A stretch of DNA of 64,000 nucleotides from Parasponia andersonii (GCA_002914805.1 JXTB01000569.1:180821-244820); one strand, 5' to 3'. Shown: positions 35,701-47,870, counted from the first letter of the stretch. Notes: generated by a model not told the origin, from the sequence alone. Numbers and translations are program-made.

Positions 35701-35949
35701 ATTATTTATGCCAATAATCTTGCTTTTCATGTTGTTTCTAAAAATGAAACATCCACCATCATTCTTTTGTGAAAATTCAGAGCTTGGTGAAATCATAGGT
35801 CAAGTACTTTGAACAACCATTTTCTTACTTATTCTTACAATAAAGATTCAAATTTAGACTTTTGGTACCCACTTAACTTTGGGTCCTTGAGGGTTAGTCT
35901 TTGAATTCTTTAGTACCCATTCTGGTTTGACACAAAAATATGTATTTTT
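32736..35949 (-). pseudogene. SIRE-type pol remnants
   Basis: No long frame survives. Minus-strand fragments recognisable to me are: a gag-pre-integrase piece near 35640-35760 (GGCFIFRNNMKSKIIGINNIGNN then ENVLL), the HxKLGHAS piece near 35440-35470, and a KCFIL-NTKDNL-like piece of the integrase C-terminal region near 35000-35080 followed by an NKRT ... DE stretch near 34900-34950. RT and RNase H are not found between 32736 and 34700, which is AT-rich with short frames only. Large deletions as well as point decay are therefore likely. Confidence 0.6.
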
Positions 35950-37150
35950 CTTAATGGAGCAAGAAAAGCTTGTATGTCCATCTTGATTACAATAAGTATA
36001 CGCATATTTTGAGTTCCTATTGGATGTTTCTTTGACAAAATTATTTTTGAGATACTTTCATTTTATAAAGAGTTTGTATCCTATACCTCCTTTGTCCACC
36101 AAGCATTAAATCAAAATTCTTCTTTCCATTGGTGAACTTGTGGACAATATTGGTTAAATCTAAAATTTTTCCTTTTAAGGAAGCATTTTCATTTTTCAAA
36201 GATACACATATATCACAAGTTAAAATAACCTTTTTTTCTTTTGAAAATTTCTCAAATTCTTTTGATAAAAGAGATAATTTCTTTTTGAGAGCATTTTTTT
36301 TTTTCAAAACAAGCAATTTATAGTTATCATCCAATTCATTAAAATAATCAAGAGACTTATTGTATGAAAACTCTTCTTCAACACTTTCATTATCAAAATC
36401 ACTACTATCACCATCATCATTGCCATCATTAAAATCATCGAGTAAGTTATTATTGAATTCAAGAGACTTTACCTCATCATTGATAGCCATGAAGCACATA
36501 TTATCATCTTGAACTCTTTCATTGCTTTCTTTCATTAAGATCTCATGTGTCATGAGTGAACCCATGAATTCTTCTAGAGGAAGTTTGGTAAGATCCATTG
36601 CTTCTTAAATTGCTACCACTTTGCTTCTATATGCTCTAGGAAGACTCCTAAGTACTTAGTTTACCAAACCTATGTTAGAAAATAATTTTTCAAGAACATT
36701 GAAAGAGTTACTAATAGTAGTAAATCTAGAAAATATTTGTGTAATATTCTCATCTTTATACATCTTGAATAATTTGTATTGACGAGTAAGAATATTGATT
36801 TTTGTCTCTCTCAAAAAAATTGTGCCTTGATATGATACTTTAAGTATATTCTACATATCATGAGCATTTGTGGCTTTTTCAATATTATCGAATATATCTA
36901 TATCCATACCACAAATGAAAATATGCATAGCTCTACCATTCTCTAAGAATATAGTTTTATCATTTACATTATATTCATCAATTTTCTTATCTACAAACTT
37001 ATCACTAACCTTTTTCTTAAAAACAAATGGACCTTTAGCAATAATATACTATAAATCAAAATCTAAAGATTGTATATATGTAAACATCCTACTTCTCTAA
37101 GAATTAAAATCGGTTCTATTGAAAAATATTGGTCTAGCTGAAAACCCTCA
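35950..37150 (-). pseudogene. SIRE-type gag with zinc-knuckle remnant
   Basis: The longest frame, 36041-36598 (185 codons), opens with TKLPLEEFMGSLMTHEI, the copia gag (UBN2-type) signature, followed by an acidic stretch rich in Asp/Asn (DDFNDGNDDGDSSDFDN) and a Lys/Leu coiled-coil region. Upstream in the same frame, past stops near 36606 and 36650, LRSLPRAYRSK is the conserved end of the gag core. Downstream at about 35960-36010 the zinc knuckle reads YCNQDGHTSFSC. The first Cys of CX2CX4HX4C has become Tyr. Confidence 0.75.
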
Positions 37151-37221
37151 TTTAAAAGATTTTGAAAATTATTTGGGTATATCATCTCAAGATAGTTAAG
37201 TCTTTTAAATTTGAGTATCAA

Positions 37222-37233
37222 GCTCTGATACCA
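37222..37233 (-). other. Primer-binding site of the SIRE-type element
   Basis: Minus strand reads TGGTATCAGAGCTTGATACT, the canonical initiator-Met site with the flanking text typical of SIRE elements. Confidence 0.85.
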
Positions 37234-37236
37234 ATT

Positions 37237-38750
37237 ATTAGCCCAAGATTGACTACCCAAGAAGGGGTGAATTGGATTTTAAAATTTTTCAAGAAATTTT
37301 TGAACTATGTAAAATCACATATTACTATTTTGAAACTTTAAGGCTAAATGAACAATAATACCAAATATATAACAATAAAACTAAGTCAATTAAGTACAAT
37401 AAATATCAAACAAACAATCAAATAGTTTGCAATAGAGTAAAGAGTGCATGGATAGAGAAAATGCAAACTCAGTTTTTATGAGATTCGATAAACACGACGA
37501 TCTATATACGTCCTCGGCTCTCGGTAACTTACTTTGAGCTTCCACTATTGAATCAAGATTATGGGCTCGACTGACCCTTGTACAAACAGAGTGAATTCTT
37601 CTTAGGCACACTCTATCCTTTGCCATAGTCTTGACTCTGGCTCTATCACGCCTAATCTCGGATTGTTTCAACTTCAGTGACAACCTCCCCTATACCAAAT
37701 TGTTTAGATAATAATACTTATCTCACCAACTCACAGATTGTTTAAACTCAGGTGAGAATCTCACCTAGACTCGAGCCGTTTAGACTACGATGACAACCTC
37801 ACCTAAATTGGATTGTTTTGATTTTGGTGACAACCTCACCTCATAATTCCAATTTTGATTTTTGTTGAATCTCTCAACTAGAACCTCTCTCTAATGAAAA
37901 TATTTGATACAAGGTAAGCTTAGAGAGAATAAACGTAAATACAAAGTATAATCTAGTTTGGCTAAAGTGATTTTTTTAAAATAGTGGATTTGAAAGTTTC
38001 AATCACAAAAGTTAATTTGAACCAATTGAATATATGATATAAGCAATGTAAGAATATTCAAAAATTATTTTAAGATTTAAAAATGCTTCTATATATAAAC
38101 TTGAAAAAATACTAGCCATTTTAGACCGTTTGACACACAATCTGTCATTTTTGTTAGGCCAAAAATACGCTTTCGGTGACCGAAAATACTAGTCCTCGAA
38201 AGTGTTGTTCTAATGGTTGAATCTGAAAAATCCTAAAAATTCAGCAAGGAATTGATAGATCAAAAATCATAATCGGTCTGCCAAAAATACCTAAGAGCAA
38301 TTTTTGAATTTTATTTCAAATCTTTTTCAATTATTTTTAAAATATAACTCTATAAATTGATTTTTTATGTAATATAGAAACTATAGAAATTCATAAATCA
38401 ATTTAAAAACTTGTCTAAAATAAATTTTCTATTTTAATTTGAGATAAATAAATTTAACAGTGTTGCTTTGAAAATTTCTAATTTTATGAAAAATTTGAGC
38501 CGTTAGAATCATATTATGTGTAAACAAATAGTCAAATACAAGAACTAAGTATTCAACCTTTGCTAGTCTAAGTCTGTATTCTTAATCTTTGTCTCCGAGC
38601 TCTTTTCCATCCATCTTCAAGTTTGATTCCTTGATTAACTTGAGTTAACTTTTAAAGCTATTTCACTACACACTCAAGTTAAATCATTAGTACTAAATCT
38701 GTCATGTTTAAAATAAGAGTGAGTAAGATTGAAACCTTAATTTCTTAACA
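37237..38750 (-). repeat. SIRE-type 5' LTR
   Basis: About 1.51 kb, partner of 31236-32718. Begins TATTAGCCC beside the primer site (the family start TGTTAGCCC with changes) and ends TTAACA. Differences from the other LTR are numerous, which indicates an old insertion. Confidence 0.8.
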
Positions 38751-38942
38751 ATCAACATCTTACTTGGTACCGATATGGCCTTGGTCTCATTAGTTTTCTG
38801 AAGCTTTTTTTTCTTAGTTTAGTTTCCTTTAGGCCTACATCGAATGTAACCCAAATTTGAGTCCGGTCTTGTTATCATAAAAAATAATAAACAAAAAAAA
38901 AGAAAAAAACAAATAGAAAGGAAAAAAAAATAAAACAAAAAA
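38751..38942. other. Sequence between the SIRE-type element and copia gag
   Basis: Short AT-rich stretch with A-runs near 38880-38940. It presumably belongs to the older copia leader or to the CACTA element. I cannot decide which. Confidence 0.3.
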
Positions 38943-39760
38943 ATGACTGAAAAAGATAGTGCACCACCTGGAACAAAATTTGTTCTTGCAATTGTTCAAT
39001 CACTTAGTGTTTTCAATGCAAAAATTATTGTTAATGAGTCAATTATGATATTTTGTCTAAACTTGTAGAGATGCACATTGTTGATTGTGAGAAATTAATC
39101 TCTATGATATGTAGGAAGAAAGAACCACCTACTGAATATGATGATGGATACAAAAAGTTGAAAATCAAAAAAGTCAAACGATAGTTATTGATGTCGATAT
39201 CTCCATAAACTATGAAGTCTTACCTATGCTTACCTACTACCCAAAATATTTAGAGTGCCCTAGCAAATGCATTCTTTGATGGAGGTGATGAATTATAAGT
39301 TTTTCACTTGAACCAGAGGGTTGCTCTGCCAAATAAAATAGGAGATCACTTTCTATATATTATAGCAAGTTGACTGAAATATTCCAAGAGTTAGATCATC
39401 ATGATAAAGTTGTTATGAAGTACCTTGAAGATGTAAAAGATACAAAAATTCATTGACAGACTTAATGTACACATTTCTCTTTCAAGGTTAGATGAAGATT
39501 TCGAACATATTCATGGAGAAATCCTACGTGGAGATTCCAGACCAGACTTAAAAGAGTGTTACTTTATTATTCGACAAGAGGTAGTATGTCATACAATCCT
39601 AAATCATCAATTTGAAAAATCTAAAGCTTCCCCTTTAGTAGCCTGGAATCAATCCAAACAAATTGGCATCCTCAAGGTGCATTGGAACACACTAGATCTA
39701 ATTATCCAAAGTATGACAATAATATGGTAGAACAATTCTAAAATGCACTCACAGCCAAAA
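38943..39760 (+). pseudogene. Copia gag remnant
   Basis: Starts near ATGACTGAAAAAGATAGT and reads, with frame shifts and stops, through AFFDGGDEL then FHLNQRVALPNK, LTEIFQELDHHDKVVMKYLEDV, and HIFLSRLDEDFEHI-like text to LLRGDSRPDLKECY-like text, i.e. the copia gag (UBN2-type) core. Stops and shifts occur near 39070, 39290, 39450 and elsewhere. This belongs to the same element as the LTRs at 26686 and 44069. Confidence 0.7.
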
Positions 39761-39789
39761 GATCATCCATATAAAAAAAAATAAATGTT

Positions 39790-40968
39790 TTGAACTTATT
39801 TAAAATTCCAATTGGTGGGATCATAATCGAGGGAAAATTTCCAGGAATAATTCTACAACTGTTGTTAGTAAAGTAAGGAAAATAGCTAACATTGCTAAGA
39901 AAGCCTCAGTATTGGTAGTTATAGCACATAATGGTGGTACGGTTTTTAATGTCTACACCTATTTCTAATAGTACATGAATAATTAATTCTGGTGCTAAAA
40001 ATCATGTGATATTTGATTCTAGGAATATTTTATATCTCAAACTATCCATACAAACATCAGTTTCTACTATTAATGGTACCTCAACCCTAGTTATTAGGGG
40101 AGGATCTTCATCTCTCATTGATAATTTGTGTTTAGATTCTATGTTTGTTATTCCATCCTTAGATTTCAATCTTTTGTTAGTTTTTCAAATAATTTCCGCT
40201 TTATCTTGCATTATAATTTTTTGGCCTGATTTTTGAGTTTTTAAGAACATTAAGACAAAGCAGACAATTAGGTATGGTATTAGGTGAAGAAAACTATATT
40301 TTTTGTACCTAGTACATAACAGATTCAGATAAGTTGCACCAAGCTTGCTTATGAATGAATCTAAAAGGGAGACGAAGAATTCTAAAATATGACTATGGCA
40401 AAAATGTTTGGGGTATGCTTCTTTTCGTTATCTAAAAAAGATATTTCCTAATTTGTTTGCAAAAATCGATATTACTAGTTTTCAATGTGAGGTTTATGAA
40501 CTTTCAAAGAGCCATTGTGCTCAATTTTTACTTGTCTAAAATAAAAGTTTGGTTCCTTTTATGATTATTCATTCTGATGTTTGAAATCCTTCTAAAGTTA
40601 CTACTTTAGGAGGCTCTTGATGGTTTGTTATATTTATTGATGATTGTACTAGAATGACCTGATTATGCCTAATAAGGTCCAAAGAAGAAGTGAATTTGTT
40701 ATTTCAAAAATTTTATAAAAAAAATTTGTACTCAGTACAACACAGATTTCAAGTCCTTCGAAAGTGATAATGGTGGCGAATACAAGAATTTTTAACCTCC
40801 GAAGTATTTGGAGACACATGGAATCATTTATCAAACAACTTATTCCAATACTTCCCAATAGAACAAGCGTGCCGAGTGAAAAAGCACACCTTTTGGAAGT
40901 GGTTCAGGCATTATTGCTAAGAGCTCATATGCCATAATATTTTTAGAGAGAAGCACTTCATTATGCAG
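39790..40968 (+). pseudogene. Copia protease and integrase remnant
   Basis: Protease: INSGAKNHVIFDSRN at about 39973-40026, where copia proteases have D-S-G; here Asp has become Asn. The following 76-codon frame (40006-40236) covers the stretch after the active site. Gag-pre-integrase text follows in broken frames. Integrase core: MIIHSDV at about 40561-40581 and FIDDCTRMT near 40638. The second catalytic Asp sits in ESDNGGEYKN near 40756-40786, and an AE-K segment lies near 40880. The region stops where the solo LTR enters at 40969. Confidence 0.75.
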
Positions 40969-42427
40969 TATCATGCCAAATACATATATGTAAAATAACC
41001 GCAAGTATATAGGTCGTAAACAAGTAATTAGTGATAAGTATAGAGCCATCGATCTTACGATAAATTGAGTATTAAATTGCTGCTAAGTATTGGAATTATC
41101 GTGACCTAACTTTATCTGGACAACTAAACTAAATGAATTTATAATTAAATAAATACAAACACAAATATAAAAATAAAATATAAAGACTTCTATGCACAAA
41201 TGTACTAGGGGATTGAATTCATCTACCATCAACTATGGCTTTTGATTACCAATTTCATCCTAATCAATTATTCCTGGTTTATAATCCAAGAACCCAGAGA
41301 TATTTCTATTCACTTTCTCAAGTGTTGAATGAAATCATTCCTAAATTCCAGTTCCAATATCTTTATTCTGGACCTAGAAATTAAGAATTCATTATGTTTA
41401 ATAGTTCTTTGATCATGGCTTCAAAAGAATTATAGATTCTCTCAAACTGTACAATTCCTAGGCTATACTGTCATATGGTTGTTTCTTTATCAAATACCAA
41501 ATTCTATAAACCAAATCAACCAACTAGTAGCTAATTAGTTGAGAAGCATTGAGCATGGAATAGCATAAATAAATTCAAGAACATATTAGATATCAAGATA
41601 TAGAATCAAAGTTTAAGTTACATCATACCTTAAGCATATAACAATTAATTCAACATAGGAAAATCCAACACAAATCTCAACAAGAATTTCATATATCCAA
41701 ATATTTTTAATAGTCAAACATAATACGAAATTCAAATGAGACTAGGGTAAGAAAGAGGATAAGAAAAACTCTTTTGCTGAAGTGGAACTTCATGCTTCAA
41801 TTCTACAAGCGACTCTCTCAAGCTTCCTCTTTAAATTTTAGCTCAAAAGCTCTCCTCTCTCTTAAGCTCTCAAGTGTATGTTTTCTCTCTAACTCTCTAC
41901 CCTTAAATGGAGGCTTAAGGATGTATTTAATAGACTCCAAGATAAACTATGCTAGGTGGAATATCAACCATTCGATCAGATGGCATCAAAGGTTGAGATT
42001 GACCTTAAAAACTCACTAAAAACGCATTCTAGGATACAAGGTAACTCCGTACCTCTCTTGGCAAGTATTACAATGCTCTAGATTCTGGAAATATATTTTT
42101 AAAGCAGCACTGCCACGCTCGTTGTCCAGTGTCGTTGCACTCTCAATTCTGAAAAATTAGCACGACAGTGTTTTTTTTCGAGAACATTGTTTCACTATTT
42201 TAGTTCTATTTTGCTTGATTGTCATTGCATTGCATTCATATCAAACTCAACTCCAATTCAAAATGGCTAAAATACCCATATTTGGCACTAATTCATCTTT
42301 ATTCTCATTTATTAATAAGAACTACAAAAACAAAGCAAAAACATATCAAACCAACAACAATGCTTGAGATCTTATAATTATTTAAGCAGAATGATACTTG
42401 ATATATGAGTGAATTAATCACTCATCA
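40969..42427 (-). mobile_element. Solo LTR, Athila-type, copy 2, with 5-bp target duplication
   Basis: 1459 bp, homologous end to end with the LTR at 778-2158. The first base pair is TA in place of TG and the end is CA. It is flanked by TGCAG at 40964-40968 and again at 42428-42432, a perfect 5-bp duplication. No internal element sequence lies beside it, so it is the product of LTR-LTR recombination. It interrupts copia integrase: EALHYAV lies on the left and LINN-SGTFKLRQF on the right. Strand is taken from copy 1. Confidence 0.85.
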
Positions 42428-42432
42428 TGCAG

Positions 42433-44068
42433 TATACTTAATAATCAATCGGGTACCTTTAAGCTCCGTCAATTTTTAGACACCCTTCAATGCTCTTATT
42501 GAAGCAATCATTACCCAATCTTTCCAAACTTTCCTCTTTAAGTTTTTGATTTTGTAGAATTCGTTCACCTACATAAGCATTTGTGCAACAAGCTCACTCC
42601 CCTTGCATTACGATGTGATTTCCTTGGATATATTGCTAATCAAAAGGGATATGTGATACCATCTCCTAAACAAATGCATATTTTTCACCATGAACATATA
42701 TTATGGCTTGATTTCTAAACAAGATTCAAGTGGTAATGACTCATAACTTTAGCTAATTGATCAAGAGACAGGTGAATTGGATTGTAGTGCTATAATTTAG
42801 GATCAAAATGGTAATGTACACCCAGAAATTGATACCAGTGCTTCTTTATCTGAATCTTTGATCCCATTAAGTTCATACCCATCTCCGTCTTCATCTAATA
42901 TACCATACTATTCATCAGCTGAGAATGTTCCTGATTAGAATCTGAGCCGATTAAGACACAAGTACCATATAGTATCATAAAAGGTATTCCTAAACCTACT
43001 TATGAGCTTGATCTTTCTAGTAAATTTAAATGCCCTATAGGCCATTATGTGTCTACTAATTGACTATTAGAATCAAATTTATCGTTCATAAATCAGTTAT
43101 CTACTATATCTATTCCTAATAGTGTGCAGAAAGTATTAAATGATCATAGATGGAATGCAACTATGAACGAGAAGATGAAAGACCTAGGTCCTTTGAAATA
43201 TTTTCTTGGGATAGAAGTGTCTTGATTTAGTAAAGGCATTTTCCTATCCGAAAGGAAATATGCCTTAGATCTACTATAAGAAACTAGTATAATGGCACAT
43301 TAATAAATTGATACATTAGTTGAAAAAGGCTTGAAATTATGTGTTGAGGCTGATCCAGTATTATTTAACAAAAGAAAAATACCAAATACTTATTGGAAAA
43401 TTGATGTATTTAGCATATACAAGACCAGATCTTACACATGCATTAAGTATTATCACTTAGTTTATATATAACCCTAGTGAACATATGAATGTAACCATGT
43501 GCATTTTAAGGTATTTGAAATCTGCTCCTAGAAATGAAATTATATTCTCTAAAAATATGAGGAAATAAAGTATAAAGGTATATACAGATGCAGATTAGGT
43601 TTGAATACTAGACTATAGGCCATCTACTTTAGGATACTTTACCTTTGGAGGTGATAATCTTATCATATAGAGGATCAAGAAGCATAATGTTGTTACTTAC
43701 TTAAGTACATAAACTGAGTATAGAGCAATAGCAATTAGAATTTATGAAGCATTACGGCTAAAATTCCTCTTATAAGATTTGGGTTTTTCGTCAAATAAGC
43801 AAATTCTATTATATTGAGATAATAAAGCAGTATTTGACATAACTCATAATCTAGTTCAACATGATCAAACGAAGCATGTGGAGATTGACAAATTTTTCAT
43901 CAAAAAGAAATTGGATGAAAAAGTTGTAGAGTTCCCAAAGATTTGATCAGAAGATCAGATTATTGATATCCTCATCAAAGTAGTCCCAAATCAAGTATTC
44001 TCAAACTTTTTAAACAAGTTTGGCATGTGCGACATCTATGTACCACTTGAGTAGGAATATTTAAATAT
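42433..44068 (+). pseudogene. Copia integrase end, truncated RT and RNase H
   Basis: To the right of the solo LTR come integrase C-terminal text, then a linker with SSSNIPYYSSAENV, then HRWNATMNEKMKDLGPLKYFLGIEVS near 43147-43224. In intact copia elements several hundred bases of RT, including the catalytic YVDD, lie between the text at the start of that run (WNATMNE) and DLGPLKYFLG, so the RT palm is deleted. After it come KLMYLAYTRPDLTHAL, then RNase H with VYTDAD and STLGYFTFGG, TEYRA, DNKA and HVEIDKFFIKKKLDEKVVE, and the end GMCDIYVPLE. Stops are frequent. Confidence 0.8.
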
Positions 44069-44259
44069 TGAGATGATTAATGCAATTGATTCTTATGATT
44101 CTTTCCTAATTTTAGTGTAAACAAATCAATAGGATTATTATAGGAGAATTTATGGTATCAATAAATAGCTTGTATTCTTAAGGTTTCATCCATGTATATA
44201 CTTTTACGAACGTGATGAAATATATGAAAAGAGAAAAGGGATTCCTATTATTGTTAAGA
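44069..44259 (+). repeat. Ty1/copia 3' LTR
   Basis: 191 bp, partner of 26686-26882, directly after the pol end and a purine-rich GAGTAGGAATA tract. Confidence 0.8.
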
Positions 44260-44599
44260 AATAACAACTAATAGTCTACTATTTATTTTAATATTTTTAT
44301 GTTTTTTTCTCCAAAGAATTTATGAGCAAAATCTTTATTTTCATGTTGTGCAATCAGTTTCAATATCCAATAATTGAAGACTTTTTACAACTATTTATCA
44401 ATTGAACATTTCAACTTAAAATTTGATATTTTATATTCTCTTACCAACAATCACAGAAACGTTGTTAAAATAAAAAATGAAAATAAAAAATAGAAAGGAA
44501 GATTCAACTATTTTTTTCATATAAATTGAAATATTGAAAATATGAAAGGATACCAAAGCGACCAAATTTTATTTTAAAAACATGAAGCTAGGTCTTAGC
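44260..44599. other. Intergenic
   Basis: AT-rich, nothing recognised. Confidence 0.4.
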
Positions 44600-45239
44600 T
44601 AGAGCTGGCAATTTGTGATATGACACGATAATTCGACTCGAAACTCGCATAGAGTTAGCGAGTTTGGGTTTGCCTTAAACGGATTTAAGTTAAAATCGGG
44701 TTAAACTTGCTAACTCGTTTATTAAATGGGTTGGGTCCGAATTGACCCACTAACCCAAAATTGACTTGCAATGACCTTTTATTAAACAAGTTAAGGGTCA
44801 ACCTATTTATGACCCATATAATACATATTTAAAATTTATAATATCTTTACTATGTATGTTTAGACTTTTTTTTGTCTTTTAATGACTTTGTTATGTATAT
44901 GTATTGAGATTTTATGCAACTCTTATTTGCTTTTGGTAAATATTTATATCTTATGGTCATATAATATGTATGAATTTATTTTTAATGTATTAAGAAAGTA
45001 TATTTAAGCTAATTTATATTACATAGGTTAATAGGTCATGTTGGGTTAACTTAACCTGAATATAACCCATTTGAATAAACTGGTTATAAGGTTGTATTGA
45101 GTCAATCCATTTAAAAATAGATCAGGTTTAGGTTAGAATTTTTGACAAAATAAAATATGTCGGGTTCGGGTTAAAGTATATATTATTATACATATACATT
45201 GATATGACACGAACATATTGACACAAATTGCCGCCCATA
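44600..45239. mobile_element. hAT-type MITE, family member 2
   Basis: 640 bp. Termini TAGAGCTGGCAATTTGTG and the complement of TATGGGCGGCAATTTGTG agree at 14 of 18 positions. A short distance outside, TCTTAGC (44593-44599) and TCCTAGC (45243-45249) resemble a decayed target duplication. The interior contains GATATGACACGATAATTCGACTCG, as in the member at 9684-10032, and runs of GGGTTAACTTAACC type. No transposase is encoded. Confidence 0.7.
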
Positions 45240-45710
45240 AACTCCTAGCATTATTTGAAGAAAGCCATTCTAATTATTAATCATATTTCTAGAATGCAAA
45301 TACACTCTAATATCATCAAAACGTGTGAATCCTTTAACATTAATGTGTTTTTTCTTCTATTGTTTTTTTGGTTAGAATGGAAATTTAACGTAAAGGTTAA
45401 AACTTCTCTATATATGTATTAAAAATATTAAAAAAAAAAAGAAAAAAAGTTAATGTTAAAGACATTTGAGAAGGATATTAATCTGGATATGCAATATATG
45501 ATGTGATAAATCTTTTAATATTAAGATCGTTTATTAGTCATCAAAGAATAAAGCTCATTTACTTGTAGAAGAGTTTTTGCCCCTCTTATACTAGAATTCC
45601 AATATTTTTAAATTATAAAATATTTTAGTAGAATTCATTTGTCAAGCACTGAAATAAAAGAGTGTATAAGAGAGTGTGCCTAATAATCTTCTCACCTGAA
45701 AATTTTATTT

Positions 45711-45755
<45 letters not shown>

Positions 45756-46663
45756 AAAAGAGAAAGAGAGAGACTTCATTAAATTTGCCTCTAATACTCA
45801 AAATTTGAAAAATTAAGTTTTTCTAGAAAATATACTTTTTTAACTAAAGTACACTATTATGTGTTAGAAATGTTTATTGAAACCATAAGGTTATTTTGGT
45901 TTTTCTTATTCCACAAAAAAAAAAAAAAGAATATTTATGTAGAAAATATTTTGAAACGTATATTTATCAAATAATGGCTTTTATAAGGTATATTAATGGA
46001 TTTTCTCAAAATTTATTCTGTTTACACTACTAAAACTTTTTTATGATTTTTTTAACGAGCTTACCATGCCTTGTTTCTTTGAAAATATAATATTGTACTT
46101 TGGTTTGATGGAATGAACTTTAATATAACAGGAATAGGAATAAGAATGAAAAAGAAATAAGTATTGCATAATTATACAGTTTCAATTTTAGATTAACTTA
46201 TTAATAAAATAAAATTTATTAAATTTTAACAAAAATATTCTTAACATTTGATTTAAATGTGACTAATGTTTAGTAAAGATAAAGAGGAAGAGGAAATAAA
46301 AAGTACGAGAGAATAGGGAAAATGCTGAAGTTTGTTGTTTGGCTAGAGAGCAATAGAGAACAGAAGAGGATAAGGGTAAAAAAAAAACCAAAAAAAAGAG
46401 AGTTTTTAAAATAAATGGCCTTTTTCACACCATTTTAATAAATGGACTGTTTTTCATCTCTTTGCTAAGTAGTAGATCTTTTTTAATCTTACTACTAAAG
46501 GGATTTGAACAAAAATGCCCTACTTTTGGGTATGTTTTAAGTAGATATCCATTTCCAATATGCCCTTTTTATCATTCGTATTTTATTAATACCAAATGTA
46601 TCCTTGAACCAAATTTCTAACTGGGAGCTCTTTGTATGCCCTCTCTCTCTTATCTCACTATTA
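45240..46663. other. Intergenic with (GA)n microsatellite
   Basis: No supported gene. A (GA)n tract with a few A interruptions spans 45715-45771. Poly-A/purine runs lie near 45430-45450, 45915-45930 and 46378-46400. Confidence 0.5.
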
Positions 46664-47210
46664 TGTCATGATCCTTGTCTCAAACTAGACAATCGTGCGG
46701 TACTTAGAATAGTCCGTCACATTAAGTCAGCCTACTAACACTCAAGAAAGGGACTTTGAACCCAAGGGGTCCTTTATATAGGCAAAGCCTAAACCAACCA
46801 AGGGTTATGATCATGCCAAGTGACATGATTTTACAATGAGTCTAGAATCTTTCCAAATAAAATAGTAATATCTACAAAGATATTTATATGGAGAAATCTA
46901 GAGCGAGCATGGTCTGGATCCTTTTAGGAGGTTCACCACCATCTTGGCTCTTCCAAGTCATTCTAGAAGCTTATAGGATCGTCCCAATCTATCTAGCATC
47001 ATATGGCCTTGTCTAGAACCTTCTAGGACTTAGTAGCACCATCAAGAGTCTTTTAGTATGGTCAAGAGCTCTCTTGGTTATTATAGAAGTGCCCACCATG
47101 TTCTAGGGTCTTTCTCTATCCTTTTGAGTGAGTAGTATATATATAGAGGACCTTAGAGCCACAGGCAGTAATATTTGGATTTTTGGGAACCAAATGAGCG
47201 GGGCATAACA
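46664..47210 (-). repeat. Chromovirus 3' LTR, internally deleted
   Basis: 547 bp, TGTCATGATC ... GGGCATAACA. Relative to the 5' LTR it lacks about 109 bp, after AAGAAAGGGACTT and before GAACCCAAGGGGTCC. Confidence 0.9.
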
Positions 47211-47220
47211 CCCTCCCCCA
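47211..47220 (-). other. Chromovirus polypurine tract
   Basis: Minus strand reads TGGGGGAGGG directly before the 3' LTR start. Confidence 0.85.
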
Positions 47221-47870
47221 CTCAAGTTTGCAATATCGCCATCGTGCCATCGACTTTGAACTGCTCAATATAGTTTTTGAATTGCCATAAGGCATCCTCA
47301 TGCTCCCAGCTAGCCTCAGCCTCAGGTAAATTCTTCTATTGCACTAAGTATTCTTAATAATTAAGCACACTATATTGGCGGATAAAGGGATCGGCCAGAA
47401 TACACTCCACCTCTTTATCAAAAGAGGTTACCACTATAGTAGGAGCCATTTCCAACTTACCTCTTAAAGAATTTTCCTCATCTCCATGGTAGGGTTTTAG
47501 CATACTAACATGGAAGACATAGAAAATCTTTAACTTGGCAAGGAATTGAAGCTTATAGGAGACCTTACCCACATGTTTGAGTACCAAAAATAGACCTTCA
47601 TACTTGCACACCAACCCTTTATGCACCTTTCTTAAGGTTTTGAATTGTTGGGACAGCAGCTTGACAAGGACTAAATCCCCTTTTTGGTACTCAATATGCC
47701 TCTTCTTTTCGTCGGCCCACTTCTTCATTTTTTTAGAAGCTTTATTCAAGTTGGCCGTAGCCAACTCTACTTGTTCATGCCATGCCTTAGCAAACTTGAA
47801 TGCCGCTAAACTCTTCCCACTGTAACTTATTGCTAAGGTATGCGAAGTTATAGGTTGTTGACCCATGACT
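47221..47870 (-). pseudogene. Chromovirus integrase C-terminus and chromodomain
   Basis: The frame 47354-47866 opens within MGQQPITSHTLA and holds the integrase C-terminal region (AFKFAKAWHEQ, KKMKKWADEKKRH, VGKVSYKLQFLAKLKIFYVFHVSMLKPYH). It then enters the chromodomain at VECILADPFIRQYSVLNY. In the same frame past a TAA come EYLVQ, a TAG, and KNLPEAEASWEHEDALWQF, ending near 47220. That is a typical type of plant chromovirus chromodomain, thought to direct integration to particular chromatin. Two stops cut the chromodomain, so this copy would make a truncated protein. Confidence 0.85.

Larger units (their letters stand above)
31236..38750 (-). mobile_element. Decayed Ty1/copia element, SIRE/Maximus type
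   Basis: Two LTRs of about 1.5 kb (31236-32718 and 37237-38750) flank a 4.5-kb interior. Beside the right LTR the minus strand carries a good initiator-Met primer site, and beside the left LTR a purine tract, so the element reads on the minus strand. The interior contains gag with an acidic coiled segment and a zinc-knuckle remnant, and scattered pieces of integrase and pol, all full of stops and shortened. Long LTRs, the primer site context and the gag type (SLMTHEI) fit the SIRE group. The lineage is inferred. Confidence 0.75.
26686..44259 (+). mobile_element. Old Ty1/copia element expanded by nested insertions
   Basis: Matching short LTRs lie at 26686-26882 and 44069-44259. A primer-binding site follows the left LTR and the coding remains (gag, protease, integrase, truncated RT, RNase H) read on the plus strand between 38943 and 44050. 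The span is 17.6 kb because other elements landed inside it: an LTR-like block, a CACTA end, a SIRE-type copia (to 38750) and a solo Athila-type LTR (40969-42427). That both LTRs belong to one insertion is inferred from orientation and similarity. No target duplication was found. Confidence 0.7.
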
